DNA of 64,000 nt, taken from NCBI RefSeq assembly GCF_004342065.1, contig NZ_SLZU01000004.1:124001-188000 (forward strand), given 5' to 3'. The position numbers and the translations under genes were made by a program. This stretch comes from Primorskyibacter sedentarius. Its GTDB lineage: Bacteria; Pseudomonadota; Alphaproteobacteria; Rhodobacterales; Rhodobacteraceae. Below the pieces are notes generated by a model. The model was not told the origin of the DNA. It ran no database searches and saw nothing but the letters and a program-made list of their open reading frames with translations. Positions 19,539 to 27,279 of the stretch are shown here, piece by piece (the stretch's first letter is position 1; each line of letters opens with the position of its first letter).

Positions 19539-20030
19539 ATGACTGAACTGGTTTTTCGACCTGCCGAACCACGGGACTCAGACGCTCTTTGGGCGATGCT
19601 GGAGCCTGTGTTCCGGGCAGGTGACAGCTATGCCATCGACCCGCAGATATCGCCTGAAGATGCCTTGGACTACTGGACAGGGCCGGACCGCGAGACCTGG
19701 GTGGTCGAGGCCAATGGCGCGCCATTGGGCAGTTACTACCTGAAGGCCAACCAGCAGGGCGGCGGGTCGCATGTCTGCAATTGCGGGTTTGTCACGGCGG
19801 CGCAGGCGCAGGGTCGCGGTGTCGCCCGGAAGATGCTGGATCACGCCCTGAAACGCGCGCCTAAGGCGGGGTTTTCCGCGATGCAATTCAACTTTGTCGT
19901 GGCGACCAATACCCGTGCCATTGCCATCTGGGAACGCGCAGGTTTCGACGTAGTGGGCCGGTTGCCGGGCGCGTTCCGCCACCCCGAAAAAGGGTTCGTC
20001 GACGCGCTGGTTATGTACCGCGATCTGTGA
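19539..20030 (+). CDS. GNAT family N-acetyltransferase
   Basis: A 163-residue acetyl-CoA-dependent acetyltransferase. The GNAT core is clear: an acceptor half with FRPAEPRDSDALWAM, the pyrophosphate loop AQAQGRGVARKML at about 89-101, and the C-terminal NTRAIAIWERAGFDVVGRLP signature. The substrate cannot be deduced. It is 172 bp after adhI, so it may have its own promoter. Confidence 0.87.
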   Translation: MTELVFRPAEPRDSDALWAMLEPVFRAGDSYAIDPQISPEDALDYWTGPDRETWVVEANGAPLGSYYLKANQQGGGSHVCNCGFVTAAQAQGRGVARKMLDHALKRAPKAGFSAMQFNFVVATNTRAIAIWERAGFDVVGRLPGAFRHPEKGFVDALVMYRDL

Positions 20031-20076
20031 CAGTCTGGGCACCGAAGCATGCAACCCAAAATCACAGGAGCCCGGC

Positions 20077-20790
20077 GTGGCAGATAAGGCGCAGACCCCG
20101 CTGTTGGCGGTACTGATTGACGGCGACAACACCTCTCCGAAACACGCAAAAGCGATCTTTGAAGAGATCGCGGCGTTGGGAGAGGCCAGCGTGCGCAGAT
20201 GCTACGGCGACTTTTCCAGCCAGCAGATGAACGGGTGGTCGAAGGTGCAAGCCGAATTCGGCATGGTGCCGCATCACCAGCCCGCCAACACCGTGGGCAA
20301 GAATGCCAGCGATATTGCACTGGTCATCGACGCGATGGACCTGCTGCATAGCGGACGTTTTGACGGGTTTGTGCTGGTGTCCTCGGACAGCGATTTTACC
20401 CGGCTGGCCAGCCGCATCCGCGAGCAGGGGCTGGACGTGTTCGGTATCGGACAGGCCAAGACGCCCGAGGCATTCCGCAAGGCCTGCAAACGGTTCATCT
20501 TTATCGAGAACCTTGGCGGCGACGAGGCCCGCTCTGGCAACAAGCAGCCGACCAGCAGCGGCAAGCTGGACGAAGCCCGCCGCCTGATCGCCACGGCGAT
20601 GGATTCAATCGAGCAAGAGGATGACTGGTACACGCTGGGCCAGCTTGGCCAGTTCATCGTCGCGTCCAACCCGGATTTCGACACGCGCACCTATGGCAAG
20701 CGCAAGCTCAGCGATCTCGTGGCCGATCTGAAAGTGTTCGAGACGAAGCGCGGGCCGGGCAATCAGATCATGGTGCGACGGCTGGATTGA
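20077..20790 (+). CDS. NYN domain-LOTUS (OST-HTH) protein
   Basis: Putative RNA-processing nuclease of the LabA/DUF88 type. The PIN-like NYN domain (about 8-145) has LIDGDN with D15 and D17, KNASDIALVIDAMDLL and LVSSDSDFTRL, supplying the acidic metal cluster. Residues 165-237 resemble an OST-HTH/LOTUS domain (LDEARRLIATAM, YGKRKLSDLVADLKVFE), known in MARF1-like proteins to bind RNA. The GTG start at 20077 is supported by AGGAG six bases upstream. It converges on tetR with a 16-bp gap. Confidence 0.87.
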   Translation: MADKAQTPLLAVLIDGDNTSPKHAKAIFEEIAALGEASVRRCYGDFSSQQMNGWSKVQAEFGMVPHHQPANTVGKNASDIALVIDAMDLLHSGRFDGFVLVSSDSDFTRLASRIREQGLDVFGIGQAKTPEAFRKACKRFIFIENLGGDEARSGNKQPTSSGKLDEARRLIATAMDSIEQEDDWYTLGQLGQFIVASNPDFDTRTYGKRKLSDLVADLKVFETKRGPGNQIMVRRLD

Positions 20791-20806
20791 CGCGCGGCGG
20801 CGTGTT

Positions 20807-21421
20807 TCAGGTGCCGTAGCGCGCCAAGAATGTGTCGACGGCGCCCTCGATCACCCGGTCGATATCATCCTCTGACAGCTCTTGGGTGACGCCAAAGACC
20901 AGCTGGGTCCACAGATCGGCCTTGCACAGCTCTGCGAACTGGCTGGCGGCAAGCTCCAGATCTTCGATCTGCAGCTCTCCGCGGTCGATGGCCTGTCGAA
21001 AATAGTCGCTCATCTTGCGCTGCATCATCATCGGGCCGGATTCAAAGAACGCTTGGGCAAGATCCGGAAAGCGGTCACCTTCTGCCACGCAGAGGCGAAA
21101 GATCTGAAGGCCGAATTTCGACGAGATGAAGCGCAGGAACGCGCGCCCGATCTGGTCCAGAACAGACCGGGGTGAACCGGTCATGTCGATATTCTGCGGT
21201 GCCTGATCGGATTGGCGGCAGCATTCCGTCGTCGCAACCTCCATGAACAGCAGGCGTTTGTCCGGGAAATAGCTGTAAAGCGTCGCCTTTGAGACCCCGG
21301 CGGCGCGCGCGATATCATCGACGCTGGCGCCTTCAAAACCGTCCGCCATAAAGACTTTGCGCGCCCCTTCCAGAACCTGATCGAATTTCCGGCCCTTGCG
21401 GATCGCAGTTTGCGTGTTCAT
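20807..21421 (-). CDS. TetR/AcrR family transcriptional regulator
   Basis: A 204-residue repressor-type regulator. The N-terminal HTH is clear (VLEGARKVFMADGFEGASV, then IARAAGVSKATLYSYFPDK). The C-terminal half resembles the AefR-like ligand domain. I place the start at 21421 (MNTQTAIRKG) because GGGAGACTGGGA precedes it; a longer frame to 21460 would run into the operator. A near-palindrome TAAACCGCACAGTTCA lies 30 bp upstream and a second, better copy precedes the small secreted peptide gene, so autoregulation is likely. The ligand is unknown. Confidence 0.9.
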   Translation of the reverse strand: MNTQTAIRKGRKFDQVLEGARKVFMADGFEGASVDDIARAAGVSKATLYSYFPDKRLLFMEVATTECCRQSDQAPQNIDMTGSPRSVLDQIGRAFLRFISSKFGLQIFRLCVAEGDRFPDLAQAFFESGPMMMQRKMSDYFRQAIDRGELQIEDLELAASQFAELCKADLWTQLVFGVTQELSEDDIDRVIEGAVDTFLARYGT

Positions 21422-21450
21422 TCCCAGTCTCCCGTCACCCGCGTTAACTA

Positions 21451-21466
21451 TAAACCGCACAGTTCA
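21451..21466. promoter_or_regulatory. Operator-like site 1 (TetR, imperfect palindrome)
   Basis: TAAACCGCACAGTTCA differs at two positions from site 2 at 21690-21705. It lies between the small peptide gene and tetR, 30 bp before the tetR start, the place expected for autorepression. Confidence 0.6.
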
Positions 21467-21485
21467 GTTCAGGCAAGTTGCCGCG

Positions 21486-21653
21486 TCACTGGCACGCGAC
21501 GTCAAGCAGTGTCAGGCAACCATCCAGCGGCGGTGCGGGAAGGGTGGGGCCGGTCGTATCGGGGTATTCCGGCTCTATCGGCCCGCGTGAGGCAAGTGCG
21601 GACACGGGCACGGACAGAATAAAGCTGAAAAGCAGCGCCAAACGGGTCATCAT
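21486..21653 (-). CDS. Tiny secreted peptide between two TetR operator-like sites
   Basis: A 55-codon ORF with two adjacent ATGs (21653 and 21650) after a strong AGGAGGT; the second ATG has the better spacing. Residues 1-21 form a textbook signal peptide (basic start, LALLFSFILSVPV core, SALA cleavage site). The mature part of about 34 residues is acidic and proline-rich with two cysteines (C46, C54) that could pair. I recognise no family. It is upstream of tetR on the same strand, 64 bp before its start, and a perfect palindromic operator-like site lies 37 bp upstream of its start, so it is probably controlled by that regulator. Periplasmic or secreted location is predicted. Confidence 0.65.
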   Translation of the reverse strand: MMTRLALLFSFILSVPVSALASRGPIEPEYPDTTGPTLPAPPLDGCLTLLDVACQ

Positions 21654-21689
21654 GACCTCCTGTCAAACCTGTTGCGTGTGTTTTCCATC

Positions 21690-21705
21690 TAAACCGTACG
21701 GTTCA
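21690..21705. promoter_or_regulatory. Operator-like site 2 (TetR, perfect core palindrome)
   Basis: TAAACCGTACGGTTCA contains the 12-bp perfect palindrome AACCGTACGGTT. It matches site 1 at 14 of 16 positions and lies between the small peptide gene and the divergent mbfA. Confidence 0.68.
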
Positions 21706-21774
21706 CTCTGCAAGATGTGTCATGCGGCGTTTCGTTCACGTTTCCGCGCTTGAAGCCCACGACGCTTCCGCTAC

Positions 21775-21791
21775 ATTAGAAGCGTTCTAAA
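21775..21791. promoter_or_regulatory. Irr (ICE) box at mbfA
   Basis: ATTAGAAGCGTTCTAAA contains the perfect inverted repeat TTAGAA-N3-TTCTAA and matches the alphaproteobacterial Irr/iron-control-element consensus TTTAGAA-N3-TTCTAAA at all but one base. It ends 11 bp before the mbfA start, where binding would block initiation. Irr repression of mbfA under low iron is known in rhizobia; transfer to this organism is inference. Confidence 0.72.
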
Positions 21792-21802
21792 CGGAGTCTG
21801 TG

Positions 21803-22777
21803 ATGCGGTATTTCACCCAGCGACGTCACTTCAAGGATCTGAGCGAGCAAGAGGTTCTGGCGCTCGCGATTTCATCCGAAGAGGATGACGCGCGTATCTA
21901 CCGAAGCTATGCCGAAAGGCTGCGCGCGGATTTCCCGGAGTCCGCCAAGATTTTCGACGGCATGGCGGTAGAGGAAGACGGGCATCGCGCGGCGTTGATT
22001 GCGCTGCACCGAAAGCGGTTCGGTGAGGTTATTCCGCTGATCCGGCGCGAACATGTGGCGGGGTATTACGCACGCCGTCCGATCTGGCTGGTTGAAAACC
22101 TGGGGCTGGACAGGATCCGCGAAGAAGCCGCCGCGATGGAAAGCGATGCCGAGCATTTCTATCTGGCCGCCGCGAAGCGCAGCACCGATGCGGAAACCCG
22201 CAAGCTGCTGGGGGATCTTGCCGCCGCCGAGGCCGGTCATCAGGACAAGGCCGACCATCTGACCGCCGCCCATCTGACCGAGGATGTCCGCAACGAGGAA
22301 GACCGCAGCGCGCATCGCAAATTCGTCCTGACCTGGGTGCAGCCGGGCCTTGCCGGGTTGATGGATGGCTCTGTCTCCACGCTTGCGCCCATCTTTGCCA
22401 CCGCATTCGCCACCCATGATACATGGACGACCTTTCTGGTCGGGCTGGCGGCCTCTGTCGGTGCGGGGATTTCGATGGGCTTCACCGAGGCGGCCTCGGA
22501 TGATGGAGAGCTTTCTGGCCGGGGTTCGCCGGTCAAGCGCGGCATCGCGTCGGGCGTCATGACAACGCTTGGCGGTCTGGGCCATGCGCTGCCCTACCTG
22601 ATCCCGTCCTTCTGGACTGCGACGATCATCGCGATCATCGTCGTCTTCGTGGAGCTTTGGGCCATCGCGTGGATCCAGAACCGGTTCATGCAAACGCCTT
22701 TCTTCCGCGCGGCCTTTCAGGTGGTTCTGGGCGGCGCGCTGGTCTTTGCGGCCGGGGTGCTGATCGGCAGCGGGTAG
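21803..22777 (+). CDS. mbfA: MbfA: ferritin-like (Erv)-VIT1 iron exporter
   Basis: Inner-membrane iron exporter of 324 residues that protects against iron and peroxide stress. The N-terminal erythrin/rubrerythrin-like four-helix domain (10-160) carries the di-iron ligands: EE at 26-27, EExxH at 57-61, E113/ExxH at 117-118, and E143/H146. The C-terminal half is a VIT1/CCC1 domain with GLMDGSVSTLAPIFATA, GISMGFTEA and three more hydrophobic helices. I prefer the ATG at 21803 over the GTG at 21800 because GGAG is six bases upstream. An Irr box overlaps the expected promoter start region. Confidence 0.93.
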   Translation: MRYFTQRRHFKDLSEQEVLALAISSEEDDARIYRSYAERLRADFPESAKIFDGMAVEEDGHRAALIALHRKRFGEVIPLIRREHVAGYYARRPIWLVENLGLDRIREEAAAMESDAEHFYLAAAKRSTDAETRKLLGDLAAAEAGHQDKADHLTAAHLTEDVRNEEDRSAHRKFVLTWVQPGLAGLMDGSVSTLAPIFATAFATHDTWTTFLVGLAASVGAGISMGFTEAASDDGELSGRGSPVKRGIASGVMTTLGGLGHALPYLIPSFWTATIIAIIVVFVELWAIAWIQNRFMQTPFFRAAFQVVLGGALVFAAGVLIGSG

Positions 22778-22831
22778 CAGACGCGACAGATCAGCAATTG
22801 ACGGCGCGGGAGGGCATGCTACCAACTCCCT

Positions 22832-23761
22832 ATGGTTGAGATATTTCTCAAAACCCTTCCGTTCTTTGCACTTATCGGTCTGGGCTATGGCGCGGGGCGG
22901 GTGAAGTTCTTTTCGCCTGAAGCCACCGCCTACCTGACGAAGTTCGTGTTCTATTTCGCGCTGTCGGCGATGCTGTTTCGTTTCTCGGCCAACCTGTCGT
23001 TGGCTGAGATCTACGATTCCCGCCTCGCCGCCGCCTATCTATGGGGGACGGGACTTGTCTATGCGATTGCCTCGGCCGTGGGGTATCTGCGCGGTCTGGA
23101 CGTTCAAACAACGGCGGTGGAGGCGCAGACCGCTTCGATCGGAAATACCGGCTTTCTGGGTGTGCCCATGCTGGCGGTGCTTCTTGGACAAGATGCGGTC
23201 GGCCCCATCATCCTGATCCTGTCCATCGACCTGATCGTGTTTTCGTCCCTGATCGTTATCCTGATCACCGGGTCCCGCGACGGGCGGATGTCACTGCGGG
23301 TCTTGCGCACCGTCGGTCTGGGCCTGCTGAAGAACCCGATGATCGTCTCGATGGTGCTTGGACTTGGCTGGTCGGCGACCGGTTTGCCATTGCCCGCGGT
23401 GGTCAACGATTTCATGACCACGCTGGGGGCGGCGGCGACGCCCGGTGCGCTGTTTGCCATCGGCGCATCATTGGCGACCAAGTCGGCAGAGCGCGTGAGC
23501 ATCGCGGTCTGGCTCAGCTTCTGCAAGCTTGTGCTGCACCCAGCCTTTGTCGCGATTGCCGCCATCTTCCTGTTCCCGGTTGACCCCTACAAGGCCGGGG
23601 TCGCGATCAGCGCGGCTGCCCTGCCGGTGGCGGGGAATGTCTTCATCCTCGCACAGCATTACGGGGTGGCGCCGCATCGGGTGTCGGCTGCGATCCTGAT
23701 TTCCACTGCGGCGAGCATCCTCACCGTCTCGCTCGTCATCGCGTGGGTCACCGGCGCCTGA
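22832..23761 (+). CDS. AEC family transporter
   Basis: Auxin-efflux-carrier-family inner-membrane transporter of 309 residues with about ten hydrophobic segments in two inverted halves. Family features include FFALIGLGYGAGR near the start, the conserved QTASIGNTGFLGVPML in the first half and PGALFAIGASLA plus ALPVAGNVFILAQ in the second. Substrates in bacteria are usually small carboxylates such as malate or malonate; none can be assigned. It is 54 bp after mbfA and precedes the formylglutathione hydrolase gene by 66 bp. Confidence 0.9.
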   Translation: MVEIFLKTLPFFALIGLGYGAGRVKFFSPEATAYLTKFVFYFALSAMLFRFSANLSLAEIYDSRLAAAYLWGTGLVYAIASAVGYLRGLDVQTTAVEAQTASIGNTGFLGVPMLAVLLGQDAVGPIILILSIDLIVFSSLIVILITGSRDGRMSLRVLRTVGLGLLKNPMIVSMVLGLGWSATGLPLPAVVNDFMTTLGAAATPGALFAIGASLATKSAERVSIAVWLSFCKLVLHPAFVAIAAIFLFPVDPYKAGVAISAAALPVAGNVFILAQHYGVAPHRVSAAILISTAASILTVSLVIAWVTGA

Positions 23762-23827
23762 GGCCGCTTGCCCTTGCGGTGCGATCCGGGCTAGCCCTTG
23801 GCTGAATCTGCATTCGGGGAGACGACC

Positions 23828-24658
23828 ATGGAACTCATTTCGGAAAGTCGCTGTTTTGACGGCATGCAGGGTGTTTATCGCCACGCATCGGCGGCGACGG
23901 GATGCGACATGACCTTTGGTCTGTTCCTGCCGGAAGAGGCCCGGCAGGGGCCGGTCCCGATCTTGTGGTATCTGTCCGGCCTGACTTGCACACACGAGAA
24001 TGCCATGACCAAAGCGGGCGCTCAGGGATGGGCGGCAGAGCAGGGCATTGCGCTGGTCTTTCCTGACACGTCGCCACGCGGAGAGGGTGTGGCGGATGAT
24101 GACGCTTATGACCTTGGGCAAGGCGCCGGGTTCTATGTCAACGCGACCAAGACCCCTTGGGCCCCGCATTTCCGCATGTGGGACTACCTGGCAGAGGAAC
24201 TGCCCGCCCTGATCGGTCGCGAATTCGCTCTGGACATGGACAGGCAGGCGATCTGCGGGCATTCGATGGGGGGGCACGGTGCGCTGACGCTGGCAATGGG
24301 CCTTCCCGGCCGGTTCACCTCTGTTTCTGCCTTCGCCCCGATTGCGAATCCTTCGGCAAGTGACTGGGGGCGCAAGCAGTTCAGCGCCTATCTCGGGGAG
24401 GACAAAACCACCTGGGCGCCGCATGACGCTACCCTGATGATGCGCGAGAAGGGACTGGACGTACCGGTGCTGATCGATCAGGGCGGCAGCGACCAGTTCC
24501 TTGACTTGCTGCGCCCCGAGGCCCTGTCCGAGGCCATGGTTGCGCGTCGGCAAGAAGGCAACTTTCGCGTCCAGAAAGGCTATGACCACAGCTATTTCTT
24601 CATCTCGACCTTCATGGAGGATCACGTGGCCTTCCATGCAGAGGCGCTTTACGCGTGA
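23828..24658 (+). CDS. fghA: S-formylglutathione hydrolase
   Basis: Esterase-D family serine hydrolase that splits S-formylglutathione to formate and glutathione, the second step after the class III ADH encoded at 18254. The catalytic triad is visible: S146 in GHSMGGHG, D222 in DQGGSDQF and H254 in DHSYFF. The conserved [12 protein letters not shown] segment is at 49-60. The start at 23828 is supported by GGGGAG six bases upstream and gives the usual 276 residues. The stop overlaps the next gene by GTGA. Confidence 0.95.
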   Translation: MELISESRCFDGMQGVYRHASAATGCDMTFGLFLPEEARQGPVPILWYLSGLTCTHENAMTKAGAQGWAAEQGIALVFPDTSPRGEGVADDDAYDLGQGAGFYVNATKTPWAPHFRMWDYLAEELPALIGREFALDMDRQAICGHSMGGHGALTLAMGLPGRFTSVSAFAPIANPSASDWGRKQFSAYLGEDKTTWAPHDATLMMREKGLDVPVLIDQGGSDQFLDLLRPEALSEAMVARRQEGNFRVQKGYDHSYFFISTFMEDHVAFHAEALYA

Positions 24659-25122
24659 CCGTCTATATCGATGCGGATGCCTGTCCGGTAAAGGCCGAGG
24701 CAGAGCAGGTCGCCACCCGCCACCGTGTGCCCGTCAAGCTGGTGTGCAATGGTGGCCTGCGCCCCCCTGCCAACCCGTTGGTGGAGCTTGTGGTAGTCGC
24801 CGAAGGCCCGGACGTGGCGGATATGTGGATCGCGGATCACGCCGGTCAGGGCGACGTCGTGATTACCGGCGACATTCCCCTGGCCGCCAAATGCGTGGCC
24901 AACGGCGCGCGCGTGTTGCGCCATAACGGCGAGGCGCTGACAGAGGCGAATGTCGGCGCGCAGCTCGCCATGCGCGATCTGATGACAGACCTTCGTGCCG
25001 CCGACCCGTTCCGGCAGGGCGGCGGCAAGGGCTTTACCAAGGCCGACCGCTCGCGCTTTTTGAACGCGTTGGAGCGGGAGTTGCGCGCGGCAGCGGCACA
25101 AGGAAGCGGCAAGCCGTCGTGA
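24655..25122 (+). CDS. YaiI/YqxD family (DUF188) protein
   Basis: A 155-residue PIN-like-fold protein of unknown function. Family motifs: an N-terminal [18 protein letters not shown] and [14 protein letters not shown], supplying conserved acidic residues as in metal-dependent nucleases. It starts with a GTG that overlaps the fghA stop, so it is translationally coupled to it. Confidence 0.9.
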   Translation: MTVYIDADACPVKAEAEQVATRHRVPVKLVCNGGLRPPANPLVELVVVAEGPDVADMWIADHAGQGDVVITGDIPLAAKCVANGARVLRHNGEALTEANVGAQLAMRDLMTDLRAADPFRQGGGKGFTKADRSRFLNALERELRAAAAQGSGKPS

Positions 25123-25162
25123 GCAATTACGAACTTTTCGAAACCGGTCGGAGGCCCGAGCC

Positions 25163-25774
25163 ATGACACCCCAGGCAGTGATCTTCGATATCGGCAATGT
25201 CCTGATCGAATGGCAGCCAGAGCGGTACTATGACCGGATCATCGGACCCGACCGCCGCCGTGCGATGTTTGCCGAGGTCGATCTGCACGGTATGAACGAT
25301 CTGGTCGACAGGGGCGGTGATTTTCGCGACATCATCTATGCCGAGGCAGAGCGCAACCCGGAATGGTCTGCCGAAATCCGGATGTGGCATGACAACTGGC
25401 TTGATCTTGCCACGCCAGTGATTGAACGGTCATTGGCGACGTTGCGCGCGCTTCGTTCGCAGGGCGTGCCGGTTTTCGCATTGACCAATTTCGGCATCGG
25501 GACATTCGAGCTGGCCTTGGAAAGATACGCTTTTCTGGAAGAATTCGACCGGCGCTATATCTCTGGACATCTGGGTGTCGCAAAGCCGGACCCGCAGATC
25601 TACCAGCTTGTCGAAGGCGATTGCGGACTGCCGCCAGAGGCGCTGCTGTTCACCGACGACCGGGCTGAAAACATCGACGCCGCGGCCTCTCGGGGGTGGC
25701 AGACCCATCTGTTCGACGGCCCGCAAGGGTGGGAACAGCGGCTTGTCGATGCCAAGCTTTTGCCAAAGAGCTGA
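25163..25774 (+). CDS. HAD superfamily hydrolase (YihX-like)
   Basis: A 203-residue cytosolic phosphatase-type HAD protein with an alpha-helical cap after motif I. Motif I is FDIGNVLI, with the nucleophile D9 but a glycine-asparagine in place of the second aspartate, as in the YihX acid phosphatase group. Motif II is ALTNFG, motif III includes K in VAKPDP, and motif IV is LFTDDRAENID. The substrate is unknown. It lies 40 bp after yaiI in the same direction. Confidence 0.9.
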   Translation: MTPQAVIFDIGNVLIEWQPERYYDRIIGPDRRRAMFAEVDLHGMNDLVDRGGDFRDIIYAEAERNPEWSAEIRMWHDNWLDLATPVIERSLATLRALRSQGVPVFALTNFGIGTFELALERYAFLEEFDRRYISGHLGVAKPDPQIYQLVEGDCGLPPEALLFTDDRAENIDAAASRGWQTHLFDGPQGWEQRLVDAKLLPKS

Positions 25775-25837
25775 CAGCATGATCGTGCAGGGCCCGAGCC
25801 CTCTACACATCCCCTCAAAGCCGCGTTATGCCGGGCC

Positions 25838-26902
25838 ATGGCCAATGTGAACACGATATACGAACGCCGCATTGCGGAAGGTGAGCTTTCAGAAGACGCC
25901 GCCCAAAGGTCCGTCCTGCCGGAATTCGAGCGCATCCGCGAAGCACTTTTGACAGCACCGAAGCGGGGCCTGTTCCGCCGCGCGCCAGAGCCGCCAAAGG
26001 GGCTTTACCTCTGGGGGGGCGTCGGGCGCGGAAAATCCATGCTCATGGATCTGTTTGTCGAAAGCCTGGAGGATGTGCCGGTTCGGCGTGTCCATTTCCA
26101 CGCCTTCATGCAAGAGGTGCACACAGCCCTGCACAAGGCGCGCAGCGAAGGTGTCGAGGATGCGGTAAAGCCGGTCGCCAAGGCCATTACCGACAGCGTC
26201 AAGGTTCTGGCCTTTGACGAGATGCAGATCACCGACATTACCGATGCCATGCTGGTTGGCCGTCTTTTCGAGATGCTGTTCGATGCCGGGGTCGTGGTCG
26301 TTACCACGTCGAACCGGGTGCCTGACGAGCTTTACAAGAACGGATTGAACCGGCAGCTCTTTCTGCCCTTCATCGAGATGCTGAAGACCCGGATGGTCGT
26401 GCACGAGCTGGCCTCCGACACCGACTACCGGCAGGATCGCTTAAGCGGCTCCAAGGTCTATTTCACCCCGCCCGATGCTGCCGCGCGGGATGAGATTGAC
26501 GCGATCTGGCAGGACCTGACGGGCGGGCGTTCGGAAGTGCTCGAACTGGTTGTCAAAGGGCGGCGGATCGAGCTGTCACGCTACAATAACGGCGTTGCGC
26601 GGGCGGAATTCTACCAGCTTTGCGGGCATATGCTGGGACCGGGCGATTATCTTGCGATCGCGGATGCGCTCCGCGTGCTGATCCTTGAGGACATACCGCG
26701 CCTGTCGCGGCAGAACTTCAATGAGGCCAAACGGTTCGTCACGCTGATCGACGCGCTTTACGAGGCGAAGGTGCGTCTGATCGCAAGCGCCGCTGCCGAA
26801 CCCGAAATGCTCTATGTCGAGGGCGAGGGGACTTTCGAGTTCGAACGCACCGCCAGCAGGTTGAGAGAGATGCAGTCAATTGACTGGGGGCAGCCGGGCT
26901 GA
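25838..26902 (+). CDS. zapE: Cell division protein ZapE (AFG1-like ATPase)
   Basis: AAA-type ATPase of 354 residues that acts at the Z-ring during late constriction in Proteobacteria and is the bacterial relative of mitochondrial AFG1/LACE1. Walker A GGVGRGKS is at 60-67, Walker B VLAFDEMQITD near 125-135, and the sensor region TTSNRVPDELYKNGL follows. The C-terminal ATPase-lid region (RLSRQNFNEAKRFVTLIDALYE) is conserved. No signal peptide. Confidence 0.94.
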   Translation: MANVNTIYERRIAEGELSEDAAQRSVLPEFERIREALLTAPKRGLFRRAPEPPKGLYLWGGVGRGKSMLMDLFVESLEDVPVRRVHFHAFMQEVHTALHKARSEGVEDAVKPVAKAITDSVKVLAFDEMQITDITDAMLVGRLFEMLFDAGVVVVTTSNRVPDELYKNGLNRQLFLPFIEMLKTRMVVHELASDTDYRQDRLSGSKVYFTPPDAAARDEIDAIWQDLTGGRSEVLELVVKGRRIELSRYNNGVARAEFYQLCGHMLGPGDYLAIADALRVLILEDIPRLSRQNFNEAKRFVTLIDALYEAKVRLIASAAAEPEMLYVEGEGTFEFERTASRLREMQSIDWGQPG

Positions 26903-26960
26903 CGGATCGCCGTGAAAGGCCCGCACGCAGGCTGCGGCTGTGCAGGACAGGGCCGGGCAT

Positions 26961-26987
26961 AAAAAAGCGGGGCCCCGAAGGGCCCCG
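26961..26987 (-). terminator. Rho-independent terminator (minus strand)
   Basis: A perfect 8-bp GC stem (26968-26975 with 26980-26987) closes a UUCG loop in the minus-strand RNA and is followed by GC and six T. It lies 13 bp after the 33-codon minus-strand ORF. In the plus direction it may also stop zapE transcripts, though no T-run follows directly there. Confidence 0.85.
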
Positions 26988-27000
26988 TCAGGTCTGCTCG

Positions 27001-27102
27001 TTATTTTTTGTTTCTTGCCTTGTTCGGCTTGTCCCGGTTCCGGTCTTTGGTTCTGCCCTGACACAGATTACCTGTGGCCTCATCAAGGGTAAGTTCCATC
27101 AT
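27001..27102 (-). CDS. 33-codon basic small ORF
   Basis: Starts with two ATGs (27102, 27099) after a GGGCGGG-type purine stretch and ends in TAA. The 33-residue product begins with an acidic patch (ELTLDEATGN) and ends in a lysine/arginine/asparagine-rich tail (KDRNRDKPNKARNKK), which suggests RNA or ribosome contact. It sits immediately before a strong terminator and downstream of folC, so it could be the last cistron of the accD-folC transcript or a separate gene. No family recognised; reality rests on position and composition. Confidence 0.5.
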   Translation of the reverse strand: MMELTLDEATGNLCQGRTKDRNRDKPNKARNKK

Positions 27103-27228
27103 CGCGCCCGCCCTTAATGAGCAGGCGACATATCGCGCCGGTTGGTCTTTCTATTGTTTCTTCCGGGACCCGAGCTTCACCTGATTTGGGTGGCCCGGGG
27201 GTCTCTTACCCCCAGTTATAGGCTCAGT

Positions 27229-27262
27229 ATGGCGAATCAGTCAACATTTAGTGATTCGCCAT
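27229..27262. repeat. 11-bp perfect inverted repeat downstream of folC
   Basis: ATGGCGAATCA (27229-27239) and TGATTCGCCAT (27252-27262) are exact reverse complements with a 12-bp AT-rich spacer, 18 bp past the folC stop. No T-run follows on the minus strand. The rest of the 27103-27279 gap holds only a short G5/C5 hairpin near 27196-27213. Confidence 0.6.
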
Positions 27263-27279
27263 TTATGGGGAGTCTCGGG

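Noticed and set aside
27130-27230. SRP (4.5S) RNA gene suggested by CGGGTCCCGGAAG-like text on the minus strand
   Set aside because: The conserved GGAAGCAGCC-type tetraloop/asymmetric loop set is missing and no closing helix was found.
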